Shown: piece after piece, positions 54,496 to 63,744 of the stretch
How positions within the stretch are numbered: the first letter of the stretch is position 1
Layout: each line of letters starts with the position of its first letter
Assembly (NCBI RefSeq): GCF_006443685.1
Contig: NZ_VFYP01000001.1
Location: forward strand, 2,790,001-2,854,000
Direction: 5' to 3'
Origin: Rhizobium glycinendophyticum
Lineage (GTDB): Bacteria; Pseudomonadota; Alphaproteobacteria; Rhizobiales; Rhizobiaceae
Length of the DNA stretch: 64,000 nucleotides
Translations under genes and position numbers: made by a program
The notes under the pieces: generated by a model
Told to the model about the DNA's origin: nothing
Database searches by the model: none
Seen by the model: the letters and a program-made list of their open reading frames with translations, nothing else

Positions 54496-55611
54496 TTAAC
54501 CGCGCCTGAGCGTAAACTCGGTCAGTTCCGCCGGCACGCCGAGCCTCAGCGCAAAGCCCGGCCACAGCCCCGTGCCGTTGTTGACGTAGAGCTGCATCTC
54601 CCCGACCCGGTAGAAGCCGGAGACGTAACCATTGTTCGCCCGGGCAACGATCCGGTCGAGGCCGCGCACCATGCCGCCATGGGTGTGGCCGGAGAGTTGC
54701 AGGGCAATGCCGTGCTTTGCGGCCCGTTCCGCCATGCGCGGCTGGTGGTCGAGGAGGATGACGGGGGCATCCTGAGGCGCGCCACGCAGCGCCCGTCGAA
54801 GATCCGGCTCGACAGCGCCGGTAAACCGCGCCGAAAGATCCGTCACACCGGCGATGACGAGCCTGCCCTCGCCGCGCTCGATGACGTGATGCTCATTGGC
54901 CAGGATGCGCATGTTGAGCGACGGGAAGTGGCCGAGCCAGCGATCGACATCGAAGAAATACTCGTGATTGCCGGGCACCGTCAGCACGCCATGCCGCGCC
55001 TTCAGAGCTGCAAGCGGCGCAATGTCCTCGCGGCGGATATCAAGACTGCCGTCGATCAGGTCGCCGGTGATGACGATCAGATCGGCGTCCAGCGCATTGG
55101 TCTTCTCGACCACGGCGCTTGCCCACCGGCCGGTAAACAGCCGGCTGATATGCATATCGGTCAGCTGCACCATCCGGTAGCCGTCGAGATCAGGCGCAAG
55201 GCCGGGGATCTGAACCTCGATCCGCTTCACTTTGGGCACGCGGATCGCTTGGCTGATACCGAAACTCGCCATCAACAGCGCGGCAATGCCCATCGCGTAT
55301 CGCACCTCCGGCGGCACGACCGGAAACGACCAGGTGACGGCAAAGATCAGGATGCAGATCAGATCGAGGAGCACCTGCATGGCCGCCAGCAGCACGATCG
55401 CTCCGAAAAACAGGTTGAAGGCGATCACCAGCGGCCGCGGAAATTCAGGCGCAAAGATCGATCCGGAGGTAAAGCGGCTGAACAGGTGATATTGCGAGGC
55501 AAACAGCAGGAGGACGGCGAGCGCGACTTCCACCCACCACGGCCACGGCAACGGCACGATGAAGCGGGAGACCACGATCAGCCATGGCAGGGAAAACATC
55601 AGGTGAAACAT
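54496..55611 (-). CDS. membrane-anchored metallophosphoesterase
   Basis: A 371-residue protein with about four N-terminal helices (1-125) and a calcineurin-type phosphoesterase domain (about 135-371). Metal ligands are in QLTDMHIS, VITGDLIDG, VPGNHEYFFD and the late LSGHTHGGM. It resembles the YaeI/YkuE group, which acts on lipid head groups or similar phosphoesters. The ATG at 55611 gives the first helix; a GTG at 55665 is possible. It is convergent with the MFS gene. Confidence 0.85.
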   Translation of the reverse strand: MFHLMFSLPWLIVVSRFIVPLPWPWWVEVALAVLLLFASQYHLFSRFTSGSIFAPEFPRPLVIAFNLFFGAIVLLAAMQVLLDLICILIFAVTWSFPVVPPEVRYAMGIAALLMASFGISQAIRVPKVKRIEVQIPGLAPDLDGYRMVQLTDMHISRLFTGRWASAVVEKTNALDADLIVITGDLIDGSLDIRREDIAPLAALKARHGVLTVPGNHEYFFDVDRWLGHFPSLNMRILANEHHVIERGEGRLVIAGVTDLSARFTGAVEPDLRRALRGAPQDAPVILLDHQPRMAERAAKHGIALQLSGHTHGGMVRGLDRIVARANNGYVSGFYRVGEMQLYVNNGTGLWPGFALRLGVPAELTEFTLRRG

Positions 55612-55689
55612 GTGGGGCGCGGGATCCTTTTTGCCTGAAACGCAGAAACTGCGCAGGCAGTTCACCCGAACATAGGGAGGGTCAGTCCT

Positions 55690-56241
55690 TCACGCAAACC
55701 CCGCCGTCAGCGCAAACTCACGTCCCATCTCGCGCACCTCGTCGAACAGGAAACCCGCAAAGCTGCGCATGACCACAATCTCGAACGCATCCTGCCCCGT
55801 GCGGGCGAGGTTCGCCGCGACATGGCAGATCTGGCAATTGCTCGACTGGCCGATGTCAAAGATATCGGCATGCAGGTCGACCGCCGTGCATTTGGCAAGG
55901 ATCGACCGGACCTTCGGCCCATGGATGCGCAGCACCACGCGCCCGTCGCTCTGGTCGACGAAGGCGGCGCGGGGGCTGCCGAGGTCCGACAGCTGCCGCG
56001 CGATCGTATCAGCGGCAACGGTCTCACTGACGACGAGCCATTCGCCCGGTCCGCAGAAACGGACATGCACGTCTTCGAGATTGGTCAGCGCCTCGTCGAT
56101 GTCGGCCTCATGGCCGGAATGGGCGAGCACGGAAAACACGGAGACGGCCCGGAGGATGGCGAGATGATGAGGGTTCGGCGTCGCCTCGAAACCGGAAATG
56201 TGGTCCTCGAGCACGTGACGGGCGGCATAGGTCACCGGCAT
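55690..56241 (-). CDS. soxG: sarcosine oxidase gamma subunit
   Basis: A 183-residue SoxG protein with FCGPGEWLVVSE, RAAFVDQSDGRVVLRIHGPKVRSILAKCTAVDLH and VMRSFAGFLFDEVREMGREF. It is the smallest conserved part of the heterotetrameric enzyme and helps assembly. It ends the sox operon, ten bases after soxA. Confidence 0.9.
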   Translation of the reverse strand: MPVTYAARHVLEDHISGFEATPNPHHLAILRAVSVFSVLAHSGHEADIDEALTNLEDVHVRFCGPGEWLVVSETVAADTIARQLSDLGSPRAAFVDQSDGRVVLRIHGPKVRSILAKCTAVDLHADIFDIGQSSNCQICHVAANLARTGQDAFEIVVMRSFAGFLFDEVREMGREFALTAGFA

Positions 56242-56251
56242 GGCAGGATCC

Positions 56252-59209
56252 TCACAGGTTCAGTTTCTTGTTGTCGGGGTCGTAGAAGACGGGGCTGACG
56301 ACTTCCGCCAGAACTTCCGAACCGCGCAAGCCGTCCCAGACGACGATCTTCTCGCCCAGCCGCTCGCGCCCGGATTTGAGGAAGGCAAGCCCGATAGTAT
56401 GCCCGAGCGTCGGCGAATGGCAGACGGAGGACACCCAACCCTGGTCGTTGAGCGTCGACGGCTTGATATTTTCCTTCAGAAGATGCGCGCCCGCCTTGAA
56501 CTCCTTGTCCCGATCGACAGGCTTCAGGCCGACGAGTTGCGGACGGTCGGCAGCGGTCAGGCCGAAGCGGCTCGACAACCGCTTGCCGATGAAGTCGGGC
56601 TTCTGGGTCGAGAACATCTTGCCGAGGCCGACATCGTCGGGCGTCGTGCGACCGTCGATTTCACTGTGGGTGATGAAGCCCTTCTCGATGCGCAGCACGT
56701 TGAGTGCCTCGACGCCGTAAGCGCAGATGCCATGCGGCTTGCCGGCCGCCATGATCGCGTCCGCAACCGCCTCGCCGTAATTGGCGGGGACCGCCACTTC
56801 AAAAGCGAGTTCACCGGAGAAGGAGATGCGGAAGAGACGCGCCTTCAAGCCGCCCTTGAGCAGCACTTCACGGGCCGAGAGGAAGGGCAAGGCCTCGTCG
56901 GAGATATCATCCTCGATGATCTGTTCGAGGATGATCCGCGCCTTGGGCCCCGCGACCGACATCTGCGCCCACTGATCTGAGGAGGAGACGAAGCGCACGT
57001 CGAGATCAGGCCAGAGAACCTGGGAGCAGAATTCCAGATGCGTCATCACCTCGCCGGCATAGGCCGTCGTGGTTGTCATGAAGAAATGCTCGTCCGACAG
57101 CCGGCTCGTCGTGCCGTCATCGTAGATCATCCCGTCTTCGCGCAGCATCAGCCCGTAGCGCGCCTTGCCCACCGGCAGCTTGAGGAAGGCGTTGGAATAG
57201 ACGCGGTTCAGAAATTCCGCAGCATCCTTGCCGAAGATCTCGATCTTGCCGAGCGTCGAGACATCGCAGATGCCGGCATTGGCGCGGATGTTCAAGACTT
57301 CGCGGTCAACGGCCTCGCGCCAGGTCTTCTCGCCATCGCGCGGGAACCAGGAAGAGCGATACCAGAGGCCGGATTCGACGAAGACGGCGCCGTTTTTCTT
57401 CGCCCAGCCATGCAGCGGCGAGGTGCGCACGGGCCGCGAATGTTCACCGCGCGAGGTGCCCGCCATCGCCCCGAATGAAACGGGTGTGTAGAACGGCCGG
57501 AAGGTGGTGGTGCCGATTTCGGCCGGCGAGACACCACGCATGCCGGCCATGATGCCGATCGTCGCGACGTTGCCGAGCTTGCCCTGATCGGTCGCCATGC
57601 CGCCGGTCGTGTAGCGCTTGGTATGCTCCACATGCCCCATGGCCTCGCGCTGGGCAAGGCTCAGGTCCTTCACATGCACGTCGTTCTGAAAGTCGACAAA
57701 GGCCTTGGACCTGGCGCCCGGCACATACCAGAGCGGCGCAAAGCTCGCGTCGAATTCACCCTCGACTTGCGGAACGTCCACATTGCCGACGAGACGACCG
57801 AGATCACCGATCGCCTCATGGGCCTTGTCAGCGCCATCGCGCAACACGGCGGCAAGCGAGGCATGGCCGGCAGCGGAGCCTGCAATCCGCAGCCCCTGCC
57901 CCACATCGGGCGCCAGGAAGGCCTGATGCTCGTCCGACCAGGTGGGCTTGGCGCCGCGCTGGCAGGCGAGATGCACGATCGGGCTATAGCCGCCGCTCAT
58001 CGCCAACGCATCGCAGGCAATCTCTTCCTGATGCCCGACGCGTTCGGCAATCAGCCCCTTGATCCGGTAGTACCCCTTGGTGTCGATGACGGAGCCGCCG
58101 CGAATGACCCGTACGCCTGATGGAGCGACATCAGACGAGTGTGTCCGCCCGTCGATGATGGCAGCGACACCCACACCGGCAGCGACCAGATCGGCCGCCG
58201 TGCGATAACCCGCACCGCCATTGGTGAAGATGGCGACGTTCCGGCCGGCTGCGACACCATAGCGATTGAGATAGGTCCTGATAGCACCCGAGGTCATCAC
58301 ACCCGGCTTGTCGTTGCCGCCGAAGACAAGCGGCCGCTCTTCCGCGCCCGAAGCGAGGATCGCCCGCTTGGCGACGATGCGCCAGACGCGCTCGACCGGC
58401 AGTTCACCGGACGGTTGGGCGACATGCTTCTGAACTTTTTCGACGGCGCCAAAGACATTGTCGTCATACCACCCGAACACGGTGGTGCGCGGCATCAGCG
58501 TGACGTTCGAAAAGCTCTTCAGCTCCTCGACGACGGAAGCGGCATAATCGGCCGCCGGCACCCCGCCCACGGTGACGCGTTCCGAAAGGAGCGATCCACC
58601 AAGCCGGAATCCTTCATCCGCCAGAATGACGCGCAGCCCCGCCCGCGCCGCGGCCCGTGCTGCCATCAGGCCGGCCGGACCAGCGCCGATCACCAGGAGG
58701 TCGCAATGCGCCCAGGCCTTTTCGTAGCGATCGGGATCTGCCAGGAACGGCGTTTTGCCGAGGCCGGCGGCTTTCCGGATGATCGGCTCGTAGAGCTTTT
58801 CCCAGAAGGCTTTCGGCCACATGAAGGTCTTGTAGTAGAAGCCGGCCGACAAGAACGGCGACAACAGGCTGTTGACCGATCCGATGTCGTATTTCAGCGA
58901 CGGCCAGCGGTTCTGACTATTGGCCTCCAGCCCCTGATAGAGCTCGGCAACGGTGGCCCGCGTATTCGGCTCGGTGCGACCGTCCTTGCCGATCGTGACC
59001 AGCGCATTCGGCTCTGCCGAACCGGCCGTCACAATGCCGCGCGGACGGTGATACTTGAAGGAGCGCCCGACCAGCAGCTGGTCGTTGGCGATCAGCGCAG
59101 AGGCCAGCGTATCGCCCTCGTATCCTGTATAGGTCTTGCCATCGAAGGTGAAGGAAAGTGTGCGCGCGCGGTTGACGAGCCCGCCGGAAGACAGCCTGAA
59201 GCCACTCAT
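56252..59209 (-). CDS. soxA: sarcosine oxidase alpha subunit
   Basis: A 985-residue subunit with an N-terminal ferredoxin-like fold (FDGKTYTGYEGDTLASALIAN), an NAD-binding FAD/NAD domain with LLVIGAGPAGLMAARAAARAG, and a C-terminal GcvT-like folate domain (YGLMLREDGMIYDDG, ISFSGELAFEVAVP and KGFITHSEIDGRTTPDDVGLGKM). It oxidises sarcosine with SoxB and hands the methylene group to folate. Length is normal. It overlaps soxD by four bases. Confidence 0.96.
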   Translation of the reverse strand: MSGFRLSSGGLVNRARTLSFTFDGKTYTGYEGDTLASALIANDQLLVGRSFKYHRPRGIVTAGSAEPNALVTIGKDGRTEPNTRATVAELYQGLEANSQNRWPSLKYDIGSVNSLLSPFLSAGFYYKTFMWPKAFWEKLYEPIIRKAAGLGKTPFLADPDRYEKAWAHCDLLVIGAGPAGLMAARAAARAGLRVILADEGFRLGGSLLSERVTVGGVPAADYAASVVEELKSFSNVTLMPRTTVFGWYDDNVFGAVEKVQKHVAQPSGELPVERVWRIVAKRAILASGAEERPLVFGGNDKPGVMTSGAIRTYLNRYGVAAGRNVAIFTNGGAGYRTAADLVAAGVGVAAIIDGRTHSSDVAPSGVRVIRGGSVIDTKGYYRIKGLIAERVGHQEEIACDALAMSGGYSPIVHLACQRGAKPTWSDEHQAFLAPDVGQGLRIAGSAAGHASLAAVLRDGADKAHEAIGDLGRLVGNVDVPQVEGEFDASFAPLWYVPGARSKAFVDFQNDVHVKDLSLAQREAMGHVEHTKRYTTGGMATDQGKLGNVATIGIMAGMRGVSPAEIGTTTFRPFYTPVSFGAMAGTSRGEHSRPVRTSPLHGWAKKNGAVFVESGLWYRSSWFPRDGEKTWREAVDREVLNIRANAGICDVSTLGKIEIFGKDAAEFLNRVYSNAFLKLPVGKARYGLMLREDGMIYDDGTTSRLSDEHFFMTTTTAYAGEVMTHLEFCSQVLWPDLDVRFVSSSDQWAQMSVAGPKARIILEQIIEDDISDEALPFLSAREVLLKGGLKARLFRISFSGELAFEVAVPANYGEAVADAIMAAGKPHGICAYGVEALNVLRIEKGFITHSEIDGRTTPDDVGLGKMFSTQKPDFIGKRLSSRFGLTAADRPQLVGLKPVDRDKEFKAGAHLLKENIKPSTLNDQGWVSSVCHSPTLGHTIGLAFLKSGRERLGEKIVVWDGLRGSEVLAEVVSPVFYDPDNKKLNL

Positions 59210-59487
59210 CGTGCGGCCTCCTTCGCGTAAGTACTCGCATCCGTCACGCTATAAACCTCGTGGCTCGATGCGTTGTCGCGCTCGACCACCAGCCAGCGCC
59301 GGCAACCAGCAGTGTGATGCCAGTGCTCGATGATCCGGCCCTTCGGATTGTCGCGGATGAAAACGTAAGCGTTCCAGGCATCGTCGGGCGCGCCGGCAGC
59401 CGGGCGAACCGGGCTTGCATCACCGCGAATGCTGAACTCTTCCTTGGGACGGACGCCGCAATGCGGACAGGTAATCAGGCTGGCCAT
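59206..59487 (-). CDS. soxD: sarcosine oxidase delta subunit
   Basis: A 93-residue SoxD with zinc-binding CPHCGVRPKEEFSIRGDA and, later, EHWHHTAGCRRWLVVERD. It overlaps soxA by four bases and starts nine bases after soxB. Standard size and motifs. Confidence 0.95.
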   Translation of the reverse strand: MASLITCPHCGVRPKEEFSIRGDASPVRPAAGAPDDAWNAYVFIRDNPKGRIIEHWHHTAGCRRWLVVERDNASSHEVYSVTDASTYAKEAAR

Positions 59488-59496
59488 GGCGATGTC

Positions 59497-60750
59497 TCAA
59501 TGCAGGTTAGGTTGTGGACCCTTGCCGCCTTCGTCAACGGCAAAACCGCGCTCGAAGCGGTCGAGGCGCAACAGGCGGGCCACGGGATGGGGTTCGTTCT
59601 TGGCAATCAGATGGGCAAAGCAGAAGCCGGACGCCGGTGTTGCCTTGAAGCCGCCGTAACACCAGCCGCAATTCAGGTAGAGATTGTCGATCGGCGTGCG
59701 GTCGATGATCGGCGAGCCGTCCATCGACATGTCCATGGCGCCACCCCAGGCGCGCAGCACGCGAACCCGGGACAGACCGGGAATCAGCGACACGCCCTCC
59801 TCGATCGTATGTTCGACGGTCGCGAGATTGCCGCGCTGGGCATAGGACGAATAGTAGTCGATATCGGCCCCGAAGACCAAACCACCCTTGTCGGACTGCG
59901 AGATATAGAAGTGTCCGGCGCCATAGGTGATGACATTGTCGATCACGGGCTTGATGCCTTCCGACACGAAGGCCTGCAGCACATGCGTCTCGATCGGCAG
60001 GTCGAGGCCCGCCATCTTGCCGGTGACGGATGTATGGCCGGCGGTCGCCAGCGCCAGCTTGTTGCAGCCGATGAAACCTTTGGTCGTTTCGACGCCGGTC
60101 ACCTGGCCGAGCTCGTCGCGGCGGATGCCGGTCACTTCGCAATGCTGGATGAGATCGACGCCACGCTCGTCGGCACCGCGCCCGTAACCCCAGGCAACCG
60201 CGTCATGACGCGCCGTGCCGCCGCGCTTCTGCAACAACCCGCCCAGGATCGGGAATCGCGCATGGTCGAAATTCAGATAGGGCATCATCTGACGCACCTG
60301 CTCGCGGTCGAGCAGTTCGGCGGCCACCCCATGCATCATCATCGCATTGCCGCGCCGCGCATAGGCGTCGCGCTGGCCGTCGGAATGGAAGAGATTGACG
60401 ATGCCGCGTTGGGAAACCATGGCGTTGTAGTTGAAGTCCTGTTCCAGGCCTTCCCACAACTGCATCGACAGTTCGTAGAAGGGCTCGTTGCCCTCGAGCA
60501 TGTAGTTCGAGCGGATGATCGTGGTGTTGCGCCCGACATTGCCGCCGCCGAGATAACCCTTCTCGATCACGGCGACATTGGTGATGCCGAATTCCTTTGC
60601 GAGATAATAGGCCGTCGAAAGGCCGTGCCCGCCACCGCCGACGATGATGACATCGTAATGCGGTTTCGGCTGCGGCTCGCGCCACATCGGCGCCCAGTTC
60701 CGGTTGCCGGAAAGCGCCTGGCGGAAGATCGAAAGGGCGGAATAACGCAT
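59497..60750 (-). CDS. soxB: sarcosine oxidase beta subunit
   Basis: A 417-residue FAD/FMN subunit with YDVIIVGGGGHGLSTAYYLAKEFGITNVAVIEKGYLGGGNVGRNTTIIRSNY at the start and LRAWGGAMDMSMDGSPIIDRTP near the end. The catalytic site oxidises sarcosine to glycine and formaldehyde-level carbon, with hydrogen peroxide as product. It is the first gene of soxB-D-A-G. Confidence 0.96.
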   Translation of the reverse strand: MRYSALSIFRQALSGNRNWAPMWREPQPKPHYDVIIVGGGGHGLSTAYYLAKEFGITNVAVIEKGYLGGGNVGRNTTIIRSNYMLEGNEPFYELSMQLWEGLEQDFNYNAMVSQRGIVNLFHSDGQRDAYARRGNAMMMHGVAAELLDREQVRQMMPYLNFDHARFPILGGLLQKRGGTARHDAVAWGYGRGADERGVDLIQHCEVTGIRRDELGQVTGVETTKGFIGCNKLALATAGHTSVTGKMAGLDLPIETHVLQAFVSEGIKPVIDNVITYGAGHFYISQSDKGGLVFGADIDYYSSYAQRGNLATVEHTIEEGVSLIPGLSRVRVLRAWGGAMDMSMDGSPIIDRTPIDNLYLNCGWCYGGFKATPASGFCFAHLIAKNEPHPVARLLRLDRFERGFAVDEGGKGPQPNLH

Positions 60751-60973
60751 CGAACAACCTCTGCAAATGTCGCGTCACATTCGCATAGGCGTCACAAAGA
60801 GCAAGCGCGATCAGGACAAAAACTATGCTGTTTGAGACATGGAACACAGGTTTGAACGCAGTGCAGCAAGAAGGACGCAGCACGAGGACAAGGACGCATC
60901 GAGGCTTCACAAGCCGCGCCCCTCGCTCTAGATCGGTTTTCTGAAACAAACAGAAATGCCACAGGAGAGCCCC

Positions 60974-61777
60974 ATGCCGCCGATGACGGAAATCTTGAAG
61001 CTGTTTGAACAGACAGCGCTTTCCGTTGGAGGCATCATTCTCGATATCTACCGCGCAGGACCCGACGTCCGCCTGAAGGGCGACAAGACGCCGGTGACGG
61101 AGGCAGACGAGGCCGCAGAACGCATCATTCTCTCAGCGCTTGCAAGGGATCTGCCCGAAATTCCGGTTGTGGCCGAGGAAGAAGCGGCGGCGGGACGGCT
61201 CCCCGACATTTCCGCTGGTCGTTTCATCCTTGTCGATCCGCTCGACGGCACGCGCGAATTCATCGGCGGACATGACGATTTCACCGTCAATATTGCACTC
61301 GTCGAGAACGGCGAGCCCATCGCAGGCGTCGTCTATGCCCCGGCTCTCGGCACCGCCTATCTGGGCGCCGAAGGCAAGGCAGAACGTCTGGCTGTCGGCG
61401 CAAGTTTCGAGGTCAGCGAACGCCGACCGATCCGCACGCGTCTGCGCCCGCCGGCTCCGTGCGCTCTGATCAGCCGCTCGCACAACAGCGAAGCGACCAT
61501 TGCCTTCATTGAGGAGGCCAGCATTCCCGAAAGGCGTGCCGTAGGCTCGTCGCTTAAATTCTGCCTGCTGGCGGAAGGCAATGCTGATGTCTATCCGCGC
61601 TTCGGCCGCACCATGGAATGGGACACCGCAGCCGGCGATGCCGTTTTGCGGGCAGCAGGCGGTATCACCGCCACGACCAATGGGGCGCCGCTCACCTATG
61701 GCAAGCGCGAACAGGACGATGCGCCCTTTGCCAATCCCAACTTCATTGCCTGGGCAGACCCGCACAAGCGGGGATGA
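60974..61777 (+). CDS. cysQ: 3'(2'),5'-bisphosphate nucleotidase
   Basis: A 267-residue inositol-monophosphatase-fold phosphatase of the CysQ type, which removes the 3'-phosphate from PAP formed in sulfate assimilation. Metal-site motifs are VVAEEEAAAG, DPLDGTREFIGGHDDFTVNIAL and WDTAAGDAVLRAAGG. I chose the ATG at 60974, six bases after AGGAG; the upstream ATG at 60956 has no such site. Confidence 0.9.
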   Translation: MPPMTEILKLFEQTALSVGGIILDIYRAGPDVRLKGDKTPVTEADEAAERIILSALARDLPEIPVVAEEEAAAGRLPDISAGRFILVDPLDGTREFIGGHDDFTVNIALVENGEPIAGVVYAPALGTAYLGAEGKAERLAVGASFEVSERRPIRTRLRPPAPCALISRSHNSEATIAFIEEASIPERRAVGSSLKFCLLAEGNADVYPRFGRTMEWDTAAGDAVLRAAGGITATTNGAPLTYGKREQDDAPFANPNFIAWADPHKRG

Positions 61778-61907
61778 GTTTCAGGAATTTCCCTTTGTAA
61801 TCAAAGAGCCGCCGTGTATTTCATCCCCCACCCGCGACGGGGCCGCATACTTCTCCTCCATCGCCCGCCGCTGCAATCCGCAGCCGGGCCACAGAGAGGA
61901 GAGACCG

Positions 61908-62930
61908 ATGGCCGACACCACGACCCGACTGGACCTGCCTTACATCCTGCCCGCCCAGGCGCAGAAGCACGTCACGCATAACGAAGCCCTGCAGAGACTG
62001 GACGCTGTCGTTCAGCTGGCGATCGACAGCGAGCGCAGCGATCCGCCGGAGAGCCCCGTCGAAGGCGAGATCCACTGGATCGGCGGCCCGGGTGTCGGCG
62101 CCTTTGCCGGACGAGACGGCATGCTGGCCGCGCGTCAGGATGGTGTCTGGACCTTCATCGCCCCACAGGCCGGTTGGCAGGCGGCCTTCCGGGACAGCGG
62201 CTCCTTCATGATCTTTGACGGCAGCGAATGGCGGGTTCCGGCCCTGCCGGACGAGCTCCATGCCGACCGGCTTGGCATATCCGGCACGCCCGATGCCTAT
62301 AACCGCCTGCTGGTCCAGTCGCCGGGCAGCCTGTTCAATCACGCCGGCGGCAGCCACCGGATGAGCATCAACAAGGCGGCGACCGGCGAAACGGCCAGTC
62401 TGATCTTCCAGTCCAACTGGCAGGCCCGCACCGAAATGGGCCTCGCCGGCGAGGACCGCTTCTCCTTCAAGATGTACGGCGACGCCACGGGCTGGCGGCA
62501 GGCCATCGCAATCTCGCCGGAAGGCTATGTCCACCATGACCAGCGGCCGCTTGCCCGCGCAGCCCTGTCATCTGCGACCTTCACCCCCGCCGCCGGCAGC
62601 TTTACCGGCTTCGATACCCTGCATCTGGCCGGCGGCGACATGGCGCTGGGCACCACCCTCTCCTCCGGATACGGGCGCCGCCTGGTGGTCCCGGCCTCCG
62701 GCTATTACCTGCTGGCACTCACCGCGACCGCAGACGATGCAGCCCATACGCTCCATGTCAGCCGCAACGGCACCGCCGACATCGCGAGCCACAGCGGCAG
62801 TGCCGGCACCTCAAGCACAACCGCCCTCGCCTTTCTCGATGGCGGCGATACGTTGACCCTTCGCCACGCCAACGCGGCCCAGTACCAGTTCGGTTACGGG
62901 CGCACCGAGCTTTGCGTCTACCTGCTGTGA
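61908..62930 (+). CDS. DUF2793 protein (phage/GTA-like structural family)
   Basis: A 340-residue protein. The N-terminal half matches DUF2793: RLDLPYILPAQAQKHVTHNEALQRLDAVVQLAI and GEIHWIGGPGVGAFAGRDGMLAARQDGVWTFIAPQAGWQAA. The C-terminal half is a beta-rich, C1q/TNF-like part (GFDTLHLAGGDMALGTTLSSGYGRRLVVPASGYYLLALTATADD). DUF2793 proteins often occur with phage or gene-transfer-agent structural genes, where they are suggested to be spikes or fibres. No other phage gene is near. RBS AGAGGAGA precedes the ATG. Confidence 0.82.
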   Translation: MADTTTRLDLPYILPAQAQKHVTHNEALQRLDAVVQLAIDSERSDPPESPVEGEIHWIGGPGVGAFAGRDGMLAARQDGVWTFIAPQAGWQAAFRDSGSFMIFDGSEWRVPALPDELHADRLGISGTPDAYNRLLVQSPGSLFNHAGGSHRMSINKAATGETASLIFQSNWQARTEMGLAGEDRFSFKMYGDATGWRQAIAISPEGYVHHDQRPLARAALSSATFTPAAGSFTGFDTLHLAGGDMALGTTLSSGYGRRLVVPASGYYLLALTATADDAAHTLHVSRNGTADIASHSGSAGTSSTTALAFLDGGDTLTLRHANAAQYQFGYGRTELCVYLL

Positions 62931-62953
62931 AGACCGGGGTGGCAACATGCAAA

Positions 62954-62979
62954 AAAGGCGCCCGGGATGGGGCGCCTTT
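62954..62979 (-). terminator. terminator between DUF2793 and luxR-type genes
   Basis: A 10-bp stem (AAAGGCGCCC 62954-62963 with GGGCGCCTTT 62970-62979) has a six-base loop. On the minus strand it ends in TTTTTT, so it serves the LuxR-type gene; it may also stop the plus-strand gene. Confidence 0.88.
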
Positions 62980-63003
62980 CAAAACGACGATTGCTGACAG
63001 GGT

Positions 63004-63744
63004 TCAGAGCAGCCGATAACGACAGGCGCGCGCCACCGCCTGCATTCGGTTGACCGCTTCGAGCTTGCGCATCGCGCTCTTCAGATAGCTGACAACGGTA
63101 TGCGTCGAAATATCGAGAATGATGGCGATCTCGTCGCTGCTCTTGCCGGCGGCAGACCAGCGGAGACATTCGATTTCGCGGGCCGAAAGCTTTTCCTTCG
63201 GCCCCGGCCGAGGCACCACGGTTTCGGCGCCGCTGTCGAGCAATTCCATGGCAGAGAGCTGCATCATCGCCAGTTCGTCACGGCTGGGTCTCGTCGGGCG
63301 TCCGGAATAAACGAGAATATACTGCGACTGATGACGGTCATGCAGACCAAAGGCGAGATGGCCTGACGGTGCATGGAGCTCGAAGAGGGCCGAGATCGGA
63401 TTGCGCGCTTCGGACGCCGCATTGCTCAAAAACAGATTTTCCACCGAAAAGACGGGCAGTACCGTCTGCTTCAACCGCTGCACCAGGGCACTGCCAGCGA
63501 AAACCTCTGCCTGCTCATAGGCCAGACGCAACTCGTCCGGCCAGGTAACGACCAGCAGATTGGCGGCAAATTCCGGGCTGTCAGCCTTCGGAAAGCGCGC
63601 GAGAAGACAGTGGGTGAAGCCGTAAGAGCGGCCAAGCGCGACGAGATCCCGCGCGAAAGCGCCAGAGCTATCGGCATCGCTGCGCATCAGGTCGGCGTGA
63701 TCGCCCAGATCGTGGCGACGCGCCACTTCAGTCGGCCTAAACAT
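63004..63744 (-). CDS. LuxR-type regulator without a canonical AHL pocket
   Basis: A 246-residue protein. The N-terminal part fits the autoinducer-binding fold in length, but of the usual pocket residues only the tyrosine appears to be kept: the tryptophan is replaced by leucine, the Asp-Pro pair by Ser-Ala (in AGSALVQR) and the second tryptophan by serine. The C-terminal LuxR helix-turn-helix is intact (KLSAREIECLRWSAAGKSSDEIAIILDISTHTVVSYLKSAMRKLEAVN). RBS AAAGGAG precedes the ATG. No luxI gene is near. A different ligand, or none, is likely. Confidence 0.87.
   Translation of the reverse strand: MFRPTEVARRHDLGDHADLMRSDADSSGAFARDLVALGRSYGFTHCLLARFPKADSPEFAANLLVVTWPDELRLAYEQAEVFAGSALVQRLKQTVLPVFSVENLFLSNAASEARNPISALFELHAPSGHLAFGLHDRHQSQYILVYSGRPTRPSRDELAMMQLSAMELLDSGAETVVPRPGPKEKLSAREIECLRWSAAGKSSDEIAIILDISTHTVVSYLKSAMRKLEAVNRMQAVARACRYRLL

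Noticed and set aside
53278..55638. 786-codon plus-strand frame over the MFS and phosphoesterase genes
   Set aside because: It crosses two well-supported genes in other frames and has no domain signature; the composition is that of a shadow frame.
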